The notes beneath the pieces are model-generated. The model was not told the origin of the DNA. It ran no database searches and saw only the letters and a list, made by a program, of their open reading frames with translations. The translations under genes were made by a program, and so were the position numbers. From Desulfotomaculum sp. (GTDB taxonomy: Bacteria; Bacillota; Desulfotomaculia; Desulfotomaculales; Desulfohalotomaculaceae): a stretch of 9,231 nucleotides of DNA. The stretch is from assembly GCA_021129815.1 (NCBI GenBank), contig JAJOKN010000122.1:1-9231 (forward strand), given 5' to 3'. Position 1 is the stretch's first letter, and each line of letters opens with the position of its first letter. This document shows positions 1 through 7,372 of this stretch, piece by piece.

Positions 1-76
<76 letters not shown>

Positions 77-78
77 AC

Positions 79-154
<76 letters not shown>

Positions 155-169
155 TCGTTAAGCATCAAA

Positions 170-255
<86 letters not shown>

Positions 256-271
256 AAACCAACACAAAGAT

Positions 272-347
272 TGGAGCCGGCGATAGGACTCGAACCTACA
301 ACCTGCTGATTACAAGTCAGCTGCTCTACCAATTGAGCTACGCCGGC
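272..347 (-). tRNA. tRNA-Thr (anticodon TGT)
   Basis: Minus-strand cloverleaf with encoded CCA. The acceptor GCCGGCG pairs with CGCCGGC, discriminator T. The anticodon stem GCTGA/TCAGC encloses CTTGTAA, so the anticodon is TGT, reading ACA and by wobble ACG. It is the promoter-proximal gene of the four-tRNA operon. With tRNA-Thr(GGT) at the other end, the cluster carries two threonine isoacceptors. Confidence 0.97.
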
Positions 348-365
348 TTAAGCCTTTTAAAATAT

Positions 366-381
366 CATTGCACTTGCAATG
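366..381. repeat. Perfect dyad at the start of the tRNA operon transcript
   Basis: CATTGCA-CT-TGCAATG has two perfect 7-nt arms around a 2-nt centre. It lies just downstream of the predicted -10 box at 390-395, covering roughly the first bases of the transcript. Its position fits either an operator for a dimeric DNA-binding protein or a small 5' hairpin on the primary tRNA transcript. The dyad is visible directly; a regulatory role is inferred. Confidence 0.5.
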
Positions 382-389
382 CATTAAGT

Positions 390-418
390 ATATTAACAGA
401 TATATTTATCGTTGTCAA
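390..418 (-). promoter_or_regulatory. Predicted sigma-A promoter of the Thr-Tyr-fMet-Thr tRNA operon
   Basis: On the minus strand there is a perfect -35 box TTGACA (413-418), a 17-nt spacer, and TAATAT (390-395) as the -10 box. Transcription should start near 383, about 35 nt before tRNA-Thr(TGT). The promoter begins about 30 nt after the aroH stop codon, and no terminator is visible between them, so aroH transcripts could also read into the tRNAs. Confidence 0.75.
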
Positions 419-450
419 CACTTAATTTCCCCCAAAACGAAATATATTTC

Positions 451-810
451 TTATGATAAATCTGGCCGCAAGGATGCAGCCTTCCTCAAATATACATGTT
501 TTATATCTTTTTGAGTTAAATCTGTATTAACGTGCAACATCACTCTTATGCACTTTGGCAATCCGTGTGAAACGCTAAGCTCCTTTGCACATAAAAGCGG
601 CACATGTTCCCAACCTAGCTGCCGTGCTGCAAGTGCTGGAAATTCTGCATTTAAGTCATCAGTCAGCGTTAAAAACACGCTGCATATGTCTTCTATCTTT
701 AAGTCATTTTTATTTACTATTTCTATCAAAAGCTCTTTTGTAGCTTGTAATATCTCTTCAGAAGTATTGTGTTCTACTGTTATAGCTCCGCGAATTCCTC
801 TAACTGCCAT
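451..810 (-). CDS. aroH: Chorismate mutase, AroH type
   Basis: Predicted cytoplasmic enzyme of 119 aa that converts chorismate to prephenate, the branch point to phenylalanine and tyrosine. It is a monofunctional AroH-class mutase of the B. subtilis kind (trimeric alpha/beta barrel), not the helical AroQ type. The N-terminus MAVRGIRGAITVE and the end LRPDLS match that family closely. The B. subtilis active-site residues are all present with a one-residue shift after the first two: Arg7, Phe57, Cys74, Glu77, Arg89, Tyr107 and Arg115. The ATG at 810 is preferred because AAGGAAGG (820-827) lies 9 nt upstream; an in-frame ATG at 834 would translate the binding site itself into MMKGRNGS. The gene begins 28 nt after the HutP-family gene ends, so the two are probably co-transcribed. 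Family numbering is from memory. Confidence 0.95.
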   Translation of the reverse strand: MAVRGIRGAITVEHNTSEEILQATKELLIEIVNKNDLKIEDICSVFLTLTDDLNAEFPALAARQLGWEHVPLLCAKELSVSHGLPKCIRVMLHVNTDLTQKDIKHVYLRKAASLRPDLS

Positions 811-838
811 GCTGCCATTCCTTCCTTTCATCAAAAAT

Positions 839-1270
839 TCAATAGTTATTTTCTGAACGCAATGCGCGATGTCCTAAACCCACAGCTACCTCGTTTAAAT
901 GCAACATCCCTACCCCAAAGAACACCGCAACTATTATATGATCTCCTTTTCGTGCAATGCCAATTTTGCCACCTACATTTAAGCCTATTGCTTTTGGCAT
1001 TATCATAGACAACGCTTCCCGCGTAGCACCTGCAACAGCGCCTTCATCAGCATGTACAGCTCTTATAACTCCTTCGCGCTTTGCAGCTACCACTGCGCGT
1101 TCAATTATCTTGTGCACCGACGTTATGAAATCACCACCATAATCCACAGCAGCTGTGCGTATGCCTTCTTTTGCAAATTGCGCCTGATATTCTTTTTCCT
1201 GAGCGCGCGAAGTGCTAAGTGCCATGTAAAGCGCAATTCGCGCCACTTCTCTGCTTTCTTCCATACCCAA
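839..1270 (-). CDS. HutP-family RNA-binding regulator
   Basis: A 143-aa protein resembling HutP, the histidine- and Mg2+-dependent antiterminator of the B. subtilis hut operon. Similarity runs through the first helix (ESREVARIALYMAL), the central segment GVIRAVHADEGAVAGATREAL (residues 68-88, given in part), and the C-terminal strand with VAVGLGHRAL. Residues GxxxG at 77 and 81 align with His73 and His77 of B. subtilis HutP, which help bind Mg2+-histidine; His134 aligns with His138. The ligand or RNA target may therefore differ. No hut genes are in the window; the partner gene is aroH, 28 nt downstream. A TTG start at 1270 is chosen because AAGGAG (1279-1284) is 8 nt upstream; an ATG two codons later (1264) would be 14 nt away. 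Family membership is fairly sure, function is not. Confidence 0.85.
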   Translation of the reverse strand: MGMEESREVARIALYMALSTSRAQEKEYQAQFAKEGIRTAAVDYGGDFITSVHKIIERAVVAAKREGVIRAVHADEGAVAGATREALSMIMPKAIGLNVGGKIGIARKGDHIIVAVFFGVGMLHLNEVAVGLGHRALRSENNY

Positions 1271-1278
1271 GAATCCAG

Positions 1279-1284
1279 CTCCTT
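1279..1284 (-). promoter_or_regulatory. Ribosome binding site of the HutP-family gene
   Basis: AAGGAG on the minus strand lies 8 nt before TTG (1268-1270) and 14 nt before ATG (1262-1264), which favours the TTG start. Its first two bases are also the last two bases of the 22-bp palindrome just upstream, so a hairpin there would abut and could partly mask the site. Confidence 0.7.
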
Positions 1285-1304
1285 AAAGCAAAGCTTTGCT
1301 TTAA
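1283..1304. repeat. Perfect 22-bp palindrome between valS and the HutP-family gene
   Basis: TTAAAGCAAAG is followed directly by its exact reverse complement CTTTGCTTTAA. As RNA it can form a 9-bp stem with an AGCT loop. On the minus strand it is followed by GGAGCTGG and not by a T run, so it is not a terminator for valS. On the plus strand it is followed by AATATTTTTT, but nothing on that strand seems to be transcribed into it. Its contact with the Shine-Dalgarno sequence suggests an operator or translational control element; this is inference. Confidence 0.6.
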
Positions 1305-1338
1305 AATATTTTTTAATCAATCGCAAAACCCAATTATA

Positions 1339-3975
1339 TTATCCTTCAAGTAGTTTCATCCGCTCTTTAAGAGCATTGTGTTTTGTCATGAATTCCTGAT
1401 GTTTCTTTCGTTCTTTTTCTACTACATCAGCAGGTGCTTTGGCTAAAAACGAATCATTTTTCAATTTTGACTGTACGCGGTTTAAGTCTTTTTCTACCTC
1501 TTTTAGTTGCTTTAAAATGCGATCTCTTTCCTTTTCTATATCAATAAGGCCTTTTAACGGTAAAATTATCTCTACACCTGCTGCAGCGCTCACTGCTGCC
1601 TGCTCTGGCTTTCCCCTCATCTCTTCTACTATTTCCACGCTTGTGTTTGACAAGAGCTTTATATAATCTTTGTGAGAATTCAACGTTTCCTCGATGCTCT
1701 TGTCCTGTGTTATTAGAACAGCCTCTGCCTGCTTCCCAAGCGGCACATTCATTTCTGCACGCAAATGCCTTATACCTGTTGTGATTTCCATTATGAGCTT
1801 CATATCGTTCTCAATATTTAAATCCACAAACTCATCGTCATACTCAGGCCATCTCGCAAGCATGATGCTCTCACTTGCATCTAATTTCTGCCATATCTCC
1901 TCTGTAATAAAAGGCATAAAAGGATGCAAGAGCTTCATTGTGCCTTTTAACACTTTCAGCAATACATGCTCAGCTATTCTCCTATCGTGCGGTGTGGTTT
2001 TATTGTACAACCTCGGTTTTACAAGCTCTATGTACCAGTCACAAAACTCTCCCCAAATAAAATCATATAAAGATCGCGCTGCTTCTCCAAATTCATAGCG
2101 CTTGAGGTGCTGAGTAACTTCTCTTACGGTGCTGTGATATCTGCTGAGTATCCACCTATCAGCAAGTGTGAGTTCATCGTGTGCAACTTCATTTAAAATT
2201 TCATCGCTCAAATTCATAAGCACAAACCGCGAAGCATTCCACAACTTGTTTGCAAAGTTTCTAACTCCTTCCAATCGTTCAAAGTGAAACCTTAAATCAT
2301 TGCCGGGAGTGTTGCCAGTTACCAGCATAAATCTCAAGCTGTCTGCTCCATATTTTTCTATCATTTCCAGTGGATCTACACCGTTGCCGAGCGATTTTGA
2401 CATCTTGCGCCCTTGTGCATCCAGCACAAGCCCGTGCACCAGCACTTCTCTGAACGGTACTTGTCCTGTATGATGCAGCGCAGAAAATATCATACGTGCC
2501 ACCCAAAAGAATATTATGTCTCGCCCTGTTACCAAAACGTCATTTGGATAAAAATATTTCATTTCAGGTGTGTCTTCTGGCCAACCTAAAGTGGAAAACG
2601 GCCAAAGAGCTGACGAAAACCAAGTGTCTAACACATCTGGATCTTGTACCACATCCGCACCGCATTTTTGACATTTGTCAGGTTTTTCAATTTCAGCTGT
2701 CATGTAATCACACTGCGTACAATAATAAACAGGTATGCGATGTCCCCACCAAAGCTGTCGCGAAATACACCAGTCACGCACATCTTTCATCCAATTCAAG
2801 TAAATCTTAGAAAACCTATCAGGTACAAAGCGAATTTTGCCTTCTTCCACTGCTTTTATAGCTGGCTCTGCAAGAGGCTTCATTCTAACAAACCACTGCT
2901 TTGATATCATAGGCTCTATCACCGTGCTGCAGCGATAGCAGCTACCCACTGCATGTGTATGTTCTTCAATCTTCTCAACAAGTCCTAGCTGCTTTAAGTC
3001 TTCCACAACTTGTTTTCTGCACTGATAACGATCCATTCCCTTGTATCTGCCAGCCAGTTCTGTCATGCGCGCATTTTCATCCATTACCTTCACACTCGAA
3101 AGATTATGACGCCTTGCCATTTCAAAGTCATTTGGATCATGCGCCGGCGTTATCTTAACGCAGCCTGTACCAAAATCAGGATCAACGTATTCATCTGCAA
3201 TCACAGGTATTTCACGTTCTACAAGTGGCAAAATGAGCGTCTTCCCAATAAACTCTTTGTAGCGCTCATCATGCGGATTTACCGCTACCGCCACATCCCC
3301 CAGCATTGTTTCAGGACGCGTGGTTGCTATTATTAGGTGCTTGTCAGGTTCATCTTTAAAAGGATATTTAAAATAATAAAGCTTTCCCTTTTGCTCTTGG
3401 TGTTCCACTTCTATGTCAGAAATAGTAGTGCTGCACTTAGGACACCAATTTATTATGTAACTGCCGCGGTAAATCAATCCCTCTTTGTACAGACGTATAA
3501 ATACTTCTTTAACGGCTCTTGAACATCCTTCATCCATCGTAAAGCGCTCTCTATCCCAATCACACGAAACTCCAAGCTTCCTGAGCTGTTTAGTTATTTT
3601 GCTTCCGTATTTTTCTTTCCACTGCCACACCCGCTCTAAAAACTTTTCTCTGCCAAGCTGATGCTTTGTAATGCCCTCTTTTGCTAACTGCGCTTCTACT
3701 TTAGCCTGAGTTGCAATGCCAGCATGGTCTGTCCCAGGAAGCAAAAGCGCGCTGTACCCTTGCATTCTTTTAAAGCGTATGATTATATCCTGCAAAGTGC
3801 AGTCAAGCGCATGTCCCATGTGCAGCTCACCTGTGACATTCGGCGGCGGCATGACTATACAAAATGGCTCTTTATTTTCGTCCACGCTCGCACTGAAGTA
3901 TTTGTTTTTTTCCCAGTGAGAATACCATTTATCCTCTACATCTTTAGGATTATATTGTTTGGAAAGCTCCTGCAT
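1339..3975 (-). CDS. valS: Valyl-tRNA synthetase
   Basis: Class I aminoacyl-tRNA synthetase that charges tRNA-Val. The 878-aa product is close to the usual length of about 880. The HIGH signature is HMGH (52-55) after PPPNVTGEL; KMSKS is at 524-528. The CP1 editing domain, which hydrolyses mischarged Thr-tRNA-Val, contains TTRPET (218-223) and ITPAHDPNDFE (275-285). Cysteine pairs suggest zinc knuckles: CPKC (178-181), CYRC (346-349), CTQC (419-422) and CQKC (435-438). The WFSSALWPFS segment is at 452-461. The last 70 or so residues form the charged tRNA-binding coiled coil typical of ValRS. The ATG at 3975 is chosen because the protein then starts MQELSKQYNPKDVEDKW as in homologues; an upstream in-frame TTG at 4017 would overlap the end of thrS. 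AAAGGGG lies 12 nt before the ATG, a rather long spacing. It follows thrS by 31 nt with no T-box between. Confidence 0.97.
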   Translation of the reverse strand: MQELSKQYNPKDVEDKWYSHWEKNKYFSASVDENKEPFCIVMPPPNVTGELHMGHALDCTLQDIIIRFKRMQGYSALLLPGTDHAGIATQAKVEAQLAKEGITKHQLGREKFLERVWQWKEKYGSKITKQLRKLGVSCDWDRERFTMDEGCSRAVKEVFIRLYKEGLIYRGSYIINWCPKCSTTISDIEVEHQEQKGKLYYFKYPFKDEPDKHLIIATTRPETMLGDVAVAVNPHDERYKEFIGKTLILPLVEREIPVIADEYVDPDFGTGCVKITPAHDPNDFEMARRHNLSSVKVMDENARMTELAGRYKGMDRYQCRKQVVEDLKQLGLVEKIEEHTHAVGSCYRCSTVIEPMISKQWFVRMKPLAEPAIKAVEEGKIRFVPDRFSKIYLNWMKDVRDWCISRQLWWGHRIPVYYCTQCDYMTAEIEKPDKCQKCGADVVQDPDVLDTWFSSALWPFSTLGWPEDTPEMKYFYPNDVLVTGRDIIFFWVARMIFSALHHTGQVPFREVLVHGLVLDAQGRKMSKSLGNGVDPLEMIEKYGADSLRFMLVTGNTPGNDLRFHFERLEGVRNFANKLWNASRFVLMNLSDEILNEVAHDELTLADRWILSRYHSTVREVTQHLKRYEFGEAARSLYDFIWGEFCDWYIELVKPRLYNKTTPHDRRIAEHVLLKVLKGTMKLLHPFMPFITEEIWQKLDASESIMLARWPEYDDEFVDLNIENDMKLIMEITTGIRHLRAEMNVPLGKQAEAVLITQDKSIEETLNSHKDYIKLLSNTSVEIVEEMRGKPEQAAVSAAAGVEIILPLKGLIDIEKERDRILKQLKEVEKDLNRVQSKLKNDSFLAKAPADVVEKERKKHQEFMTKHNALKERMKLLEG

Positions 3976-4006
3976 TGAAAAAGCTAACCCCTTTCTGTAA
4001 GATAAG

Positions 4007-5917
4007 TTAACTTTCAAGCTTTTTAGTGTCTATCTCTTCTTTTATCTTTTTACAAAACTCATCTATGCTCATTTTACCTAAATCCCCATGTTTTCTATGC
4101 CTTACGCTTATACAATTTCCTTTCGCTTCCTTATCTCCTGCTATTAACATATATGGTATTTTTTGAGATTGTGCTTTTCGTATTTTGTAGTTCATCTTTT
4201 CATTTGCATCATCGATCTGTGCACGCACATTTTGATCTTCCAATGCTTTCAAAATTCTTTTAACATATTCCAAATGCCTATCTGCTATTGGTATCAAAGC
4301 CACCTGCACCGGTGCAAGCCATACTGGAAAAGCACCTGCAAAGTGCTCCGTGAGTATGCCTATAAATCGCTCTATGCTTCCAAACACAACGCGGTGTATC
4401 ATAACAGGCCTGTGTTTTTTGCCATCTTCTCCTATATAAGTTATGTCAAATTTCTCTGGCATCAAAAAATCAAGCTGAATTGTACCGCATTGCCAAGTGC
4501 GCCCCAGACAGTCTTCCAAATGAAAGTCTATCTTAGGTCCGTAAAAAGCTCCGTCGCCTTCATTTATAGAATACCCAAGCCCCTTTGCTTCAATTGCTTC
4601 TCTTAAAGCATTTGTAGCAAGTTCCCATATCTCATCTGAACCCATGGCTTTTTCCGGTTTGGTAGAAAGCTCAATTCTGTATGGAAGTCCAAATATATTA
4701 TAAAAATAATCAAAGAGTTCAATCACTCCAATTATTTCTTCCTTTATCTGTGATGGCAGCATAAAAATGTGTGCATCATCTTGAGTAAAGCAGCGCACAC
4801 GCATAAGGCCGTGCAGCGTGCCGGAAAGTTCATGCCTGTGCACAAGCCCCAGCTCGCACATCCTTATAGGCAGCTCTCTGTAACTGTGCACTTTTGATTT
4901 ATACACCAAAATGCTGCCGGGACAATTCATCGGCTTTATAGCAAAATCACTCTCATCTATCTTCGTAAAATACATATTTTCTTTATAATGCTCCCAGTGT
5001 CCTGAACGCTCCCAAAGCTCTCTGCTCAACATGATAGGAGTACGTATTTCCTGATAGCCGCGCTTTACATGTTCCTCTCTCCAAAAACTCTCAAGTTCGT
5101 TCCTTATAACCATCCCTTTTGGATAAAAGAATGGAAAGCCCGGTCCCTCATCCATTACGCCAAATAGCTCCAACTCTTTTCCAATCTTTCTATGATCGCG
5201 TTTTTTTGCCTCTTCTATACGGTGCAGATATTCATCCAGCACGGACTTCTTTGGAAAAGAAGTGCCATAAATCCTCTGAAGCATTTTGTTTTTTTCATCA
5301 CCGCGCCAATATGCTCCAGCAAGACCTGTGAGCTTTACTGCTTTTATTTTGCCAGTGGATTGAACGTGTGGACCCGAACAGAGATCCACCCATTTATCTA
5401 TGCTGTAGCATGAAAGCTTTTCGTTTTTAAGCTCTTCAATTAACTCAAGTTTATAGGTCTCATTTCGCTCTTTAAACACGTCCACTGCCTCATCATATGA
5501 AAGCTCTATCCTCTTAAAAGGAATATCTTCCTTTATGATTTTTTTCATCTCTTCTTCAATTTTCTCTAAATCTTCCGGTGTAAACTTATGATCTGAATCA
5601 AAATCATAATAAAATCCATCTTTAATCGCCGGTCCAATAGCAAGTTTAGTACCGGGAAATAAACGCTGTACTGCCATAGCCATTATATGCGCTGTGCTGT
5701 GTCTGTACACTTCTTGACCTAACGGATCATCAAAAGTGATTATCTCAACTTCTGCATCCTCATAGATCTCATAATTTAAATCCACAAGCTTGCCATTCAC
5801 TTTGCCAACTAATGCTTCTTTAGCAAGCTTTTGGCTTATGCTCTTTGCAATTTCATACACCGTAACGCCTTGTTCATACTCGCGCTCACTTTTGTCTTTT
5901 AAAGTTACTTTAATCAT
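4007..5917 (-). CDS. thrS: Threonyl-tRNA synthetase
   Basis: Class II aminoacyl-tRNA synthetase of 636 aa, full length, that charges tRNA-Thr. Domains in order: TGS (about 1-62); the N2 editing domain that removes Ser from tRNA-Thr, with HSTAH (73-77) and CSGPH (180-184); the catalytic core (about 245-535); and the C-terminal anticodon-binding domain (about 536-636). The catalytic zinc ligands are Cys332 (in MNCPGS), His383 (in DDAHIF) and His508 (in MIHRVVFGS). Motif 2 includes Arg361 in HRHELSG and MRVRCFTQDD, where Cys376 stands where E. coli has Gly. The ATG start has GAGAGGAG (5925-5932) 7 nt upstream, partly inside the 15-nt gap after mgtE. Translation in an operon with mgtE and valS is likely. 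No T-box leader is visible, although thrS in Firmicutes often has one. Confidence 0.98.
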   Translation of the reverse strand: MIKVTLKDKSEREYEQGVTVYEIAKSISQKLAKEALVGKVNGKLVDLNYEIYEDAEVEIITFDDPLGQEVYRHSTAHIMAMAVQRLFPGTKLAIGPAIKDGFYYDFDSDHKFTPEDLEKIEEEMKKIIKEDIPFKRIELSYDEAVDVFKERNETYKLELIEELKNEKLSCYSIDKWVDLCSGPHVQSTGKIKAVKLTGLAGAYWRGDEKNKMLQRIYGTSFPKKSVLDEYLHRIEEAKKRDHRKIGKELELFGVMDEGPGFPFFYPKGMVIRNELESFWREEHVKRGYQEIRTPIMLSRELWERSGHWEHYKENMYFTKIDESDFAIKPMNCPGSILVYKSKVHSYRELPIRMCELGLVHRHELSGTLHGLMRVRCFTQDDAHIFMLPSQIKEEIIGVIELFDYFYNIFGLPYRIELSTKPEKAMGSDEIWELATNALREAIEAKGLGYSINEGDGAFYGPKIDFHLEDCLGRTWQCGTIQLDFLMPEKFDITYIGEDGKKHRPVMIHRVVFGSIERFIGILTEHFAGAFPVWLAPVQVALIPIADRHLEYVKRILKALEDQNVRAQIDDANEKMNYKIRKAQSQKIPYMLIAGDKEAKGNCISVRHRKHGDLGKMSIDEFCKKIKEEIDTKKLES

Positions 5918-5932
5918 ATACTTGCTCCTCTC

Positions 5933-7291
5933 TTACAACATATGCGACAAAAAAAATGTAGCTACTCCAAAGTAAATAAATAATGAAAAAATATCATTAA
6001 GCGTAGTTATGAGCGGACCAGAAGCAACAGCAGGATCAACTTTAAGCTTATAAAGAACGATAGGTATAACAGTTCCTGCCAGCGTGCCGATTATCAAAGC
6101 AAAAAACAGAGATAAGCTTACAACTAAACTCAACATCATATCTTCTTTCCATATATATGCAGCAGTAAATACAAGCAATCCACAGCAAACACCTATGATT
6201 ATGCCCACGTTAAACTCACGCCATATCAAACGCATTGCGCTTTTAAAGTCCAGTTCATGCGCTATCAATCCGCGCACAACAATGGCAAGCGACTGCGTTC
6301 CTGTGTTACCTGTCATTCCAGCAATGAGCGGCATGAAAAACGCAAGTGCAACAATCGTTTGTAATGTATCTTCAAATATGCTCACAATGCTTCCAGTGAT
6401 CAAGCCTATGAATAAAAGCAGCACAAGCCACGGCAAGCGCCTCACCGCTGCTGTAAGAGCAGGTGTGTTAAAATCTATAGCCCTACCAGATGCAGAAAAT
6501 TTTTCTATATCTTCATTTGCCTCTTGAATAACTACATCAATTATATCATCTACTGTTACAATCCCCACCATATGATTTTCCTTGTCAACTACTGGCACCG
6601 CTATAAAATCGTATTTCTCTATTATTTTTGCTATCTCTTCCTGGTCCATATCTACTGGGACAGATATCACCCTTGTAAACATTATATCTTCTATTTTATC
6701 ATCTAAATCTGCCAGCAAAAGATCACGGTAAGATACAACTCCCACTAATTTTTTGTTTTCGTCCAGCACATACAAATAATAAATATTTTCTGCTATATCT
6801 GCAAATGTCTTTAGCTTTTCTATCGCTTCTCTAACAGTATAATAAGTACGTATCCACACATAGCGGTCAGTCATAATGCCGCCAGCAGTATCCGGCGGAT
6901 ATTCCATTAAGCGCCGCACTTTTTGAGATTTTTCATCTTTTAATATACCTATAAATTCTTTTATTTTATCAGCTGACAACTCATTCAACAAGTCAGCCAA
7001 GTCATCATTGTCCATTTCATTCATTACTTTTGACGATTCATCTATACCAAGCTTATGCAGTATATCAAGCTGCAACTCATGTTCTAATTTCTGCAACAGA
7101 TCTGCAATTTGCTCCGATGACAAAAAAAGCAAAAACTTACGCCTGTACTTTTCAGGCATATCTTTATACAGCTTTGCAATATCATAAGGCTGTAGCTCTT
7201 CAATAATTTCATGAAGCTTATCTTTTTTCATTTCTTTTAAACATTTAATTATTAGCAATAGTATCTGATCTTCTGTCATTTTGTCAATCAT
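5933..7291 (-). CDS. mgtE: MgtE-family magnesium channel
   Basis: Inner-membrane Mg2+ channel of 452 aa, typical family length. The N-terminal helical Mg2+-sensing domain spans about residues 5-130. CBS domain 1 follows PPDTAGGIMTDRYVWI (about 132-192) and CBS domain 2 contains VPVVDKENHMVGIVTVDDI (about 205-258, motif given in part). After the plug helix come five membrane segments between about 285 and 450. The pore signature PLIAGMTGNTGTQSLAIVVRG (321-341, key residues G-N-x-G-x-Q) and KVDPAVASGPLITTLND with Asp419 are present. The ATG at 7291 has GAGGTG six nt upstream; an in-frame GTG at 7300 lies inside that binding site and is rejected. A strong terminator at 7331-7360 ends only 39 nt before the start, so either the promoter is very close or expression depends on readthrough. 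No M-box riboswitch is recognisable. Confidence 0.96.
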   Translation of the reverse strand: MIDKMTEDQILLLIIKCLKEMKKDKLHEIIEELQPYDIAKLYKDMPEKYRRKFLLFLSSEQIADLLQKLEHELQLDILHKLGIDESSKVMNEMDNDDLADLLNELSADKIKEFIGILKDEKSQKVRRLMEYPPDTAGGIMTDRYVWIRTYYTVREAIEKLKTFADIAENIYYLYVLDENKKLVGVVSYRDLLLADLDDKIEDIMFTRVISVPVDMDQEEIAKIIEKYDFIAVPVVDKENHMVGIVTVDDIIDVVIQEANEDIEKFSASGRAIDFNTPALTAAVRRLPWLVLLLFIGLITGSIVSIFEDTLQTIVALAFFMPLIAGMTGNTGTQSLAIVVRGLIAHELDFKSAMRLIWREFNVGIIIGVCCGLLVFTAAYIWKEDMMLSLVVSLSLFFALIIGTLAGTVIPIVLYKLKVDPAVASGPLITTLNDIFSLFIYFGVATFFLSHML

Positions 7292-7330
7292 TTTAAACAC
7301 CTCATAACTAAAAAAATAATACCTCCAATA

Positions 7331-7360
7331 AAACGAAAAACTTCCGAAGACTTTCGGAAG
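7331..7360 (-). terminator. Intrinsic terminator upstream of mgtE
   Basis: On the minus strand CTTCCGAA-AGTC-TTCGGAAG forms a perfect 8-bp stem with a tetraloop (7341-7360), followed by TTTTTCGTTTTA. This is a classic intrinsic terminator. It would end transcripts coming from tRNA-Val. Because mgtE begins 39 nt later, it could also act as an attenuator in an mgtE leader. The sequence GCTTCCGA of its first arm recurs just after the tRNA-Val gene (7831-7838 on the other strand). Confidence 0.8.
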
Positions 7361-7372
7361 CTTCTATATTAG

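Noticed and set aside
811..834. Longer aroH starting at the ATG at 834
   Set aside because: The extra MMKGRNGS is the translation of the Shine-Dalgarno sequence; AroH proteins start near VRGIRGA.
1283..1310. Palindrome after valS as an intrinsic terminator of valS
   Set aside because: In the sense direction the stem is followed by GGAGCTGG, without a T run.
1439..3919. Many plus-strand open frames antisense to valS, thrS, mgtE and accA
   Set aside because: They are shadows of well-conserved minus-strand genes, with no binding sites or recognisable protein families.
3976..4017. Longer valS starting at TTG 4017
   Set aside because: It would overlap thrS, has no suitable binding site, and adds 14 residues not usual for ValRS.
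4007..5917. Cys376 instead of Gly in ThrS motif 2 as a sign of altered function
   Set aside because: All zinc ligands, the motif 2 arginine and the editing residues are kept, and the position may vary naturally in Clostridia.
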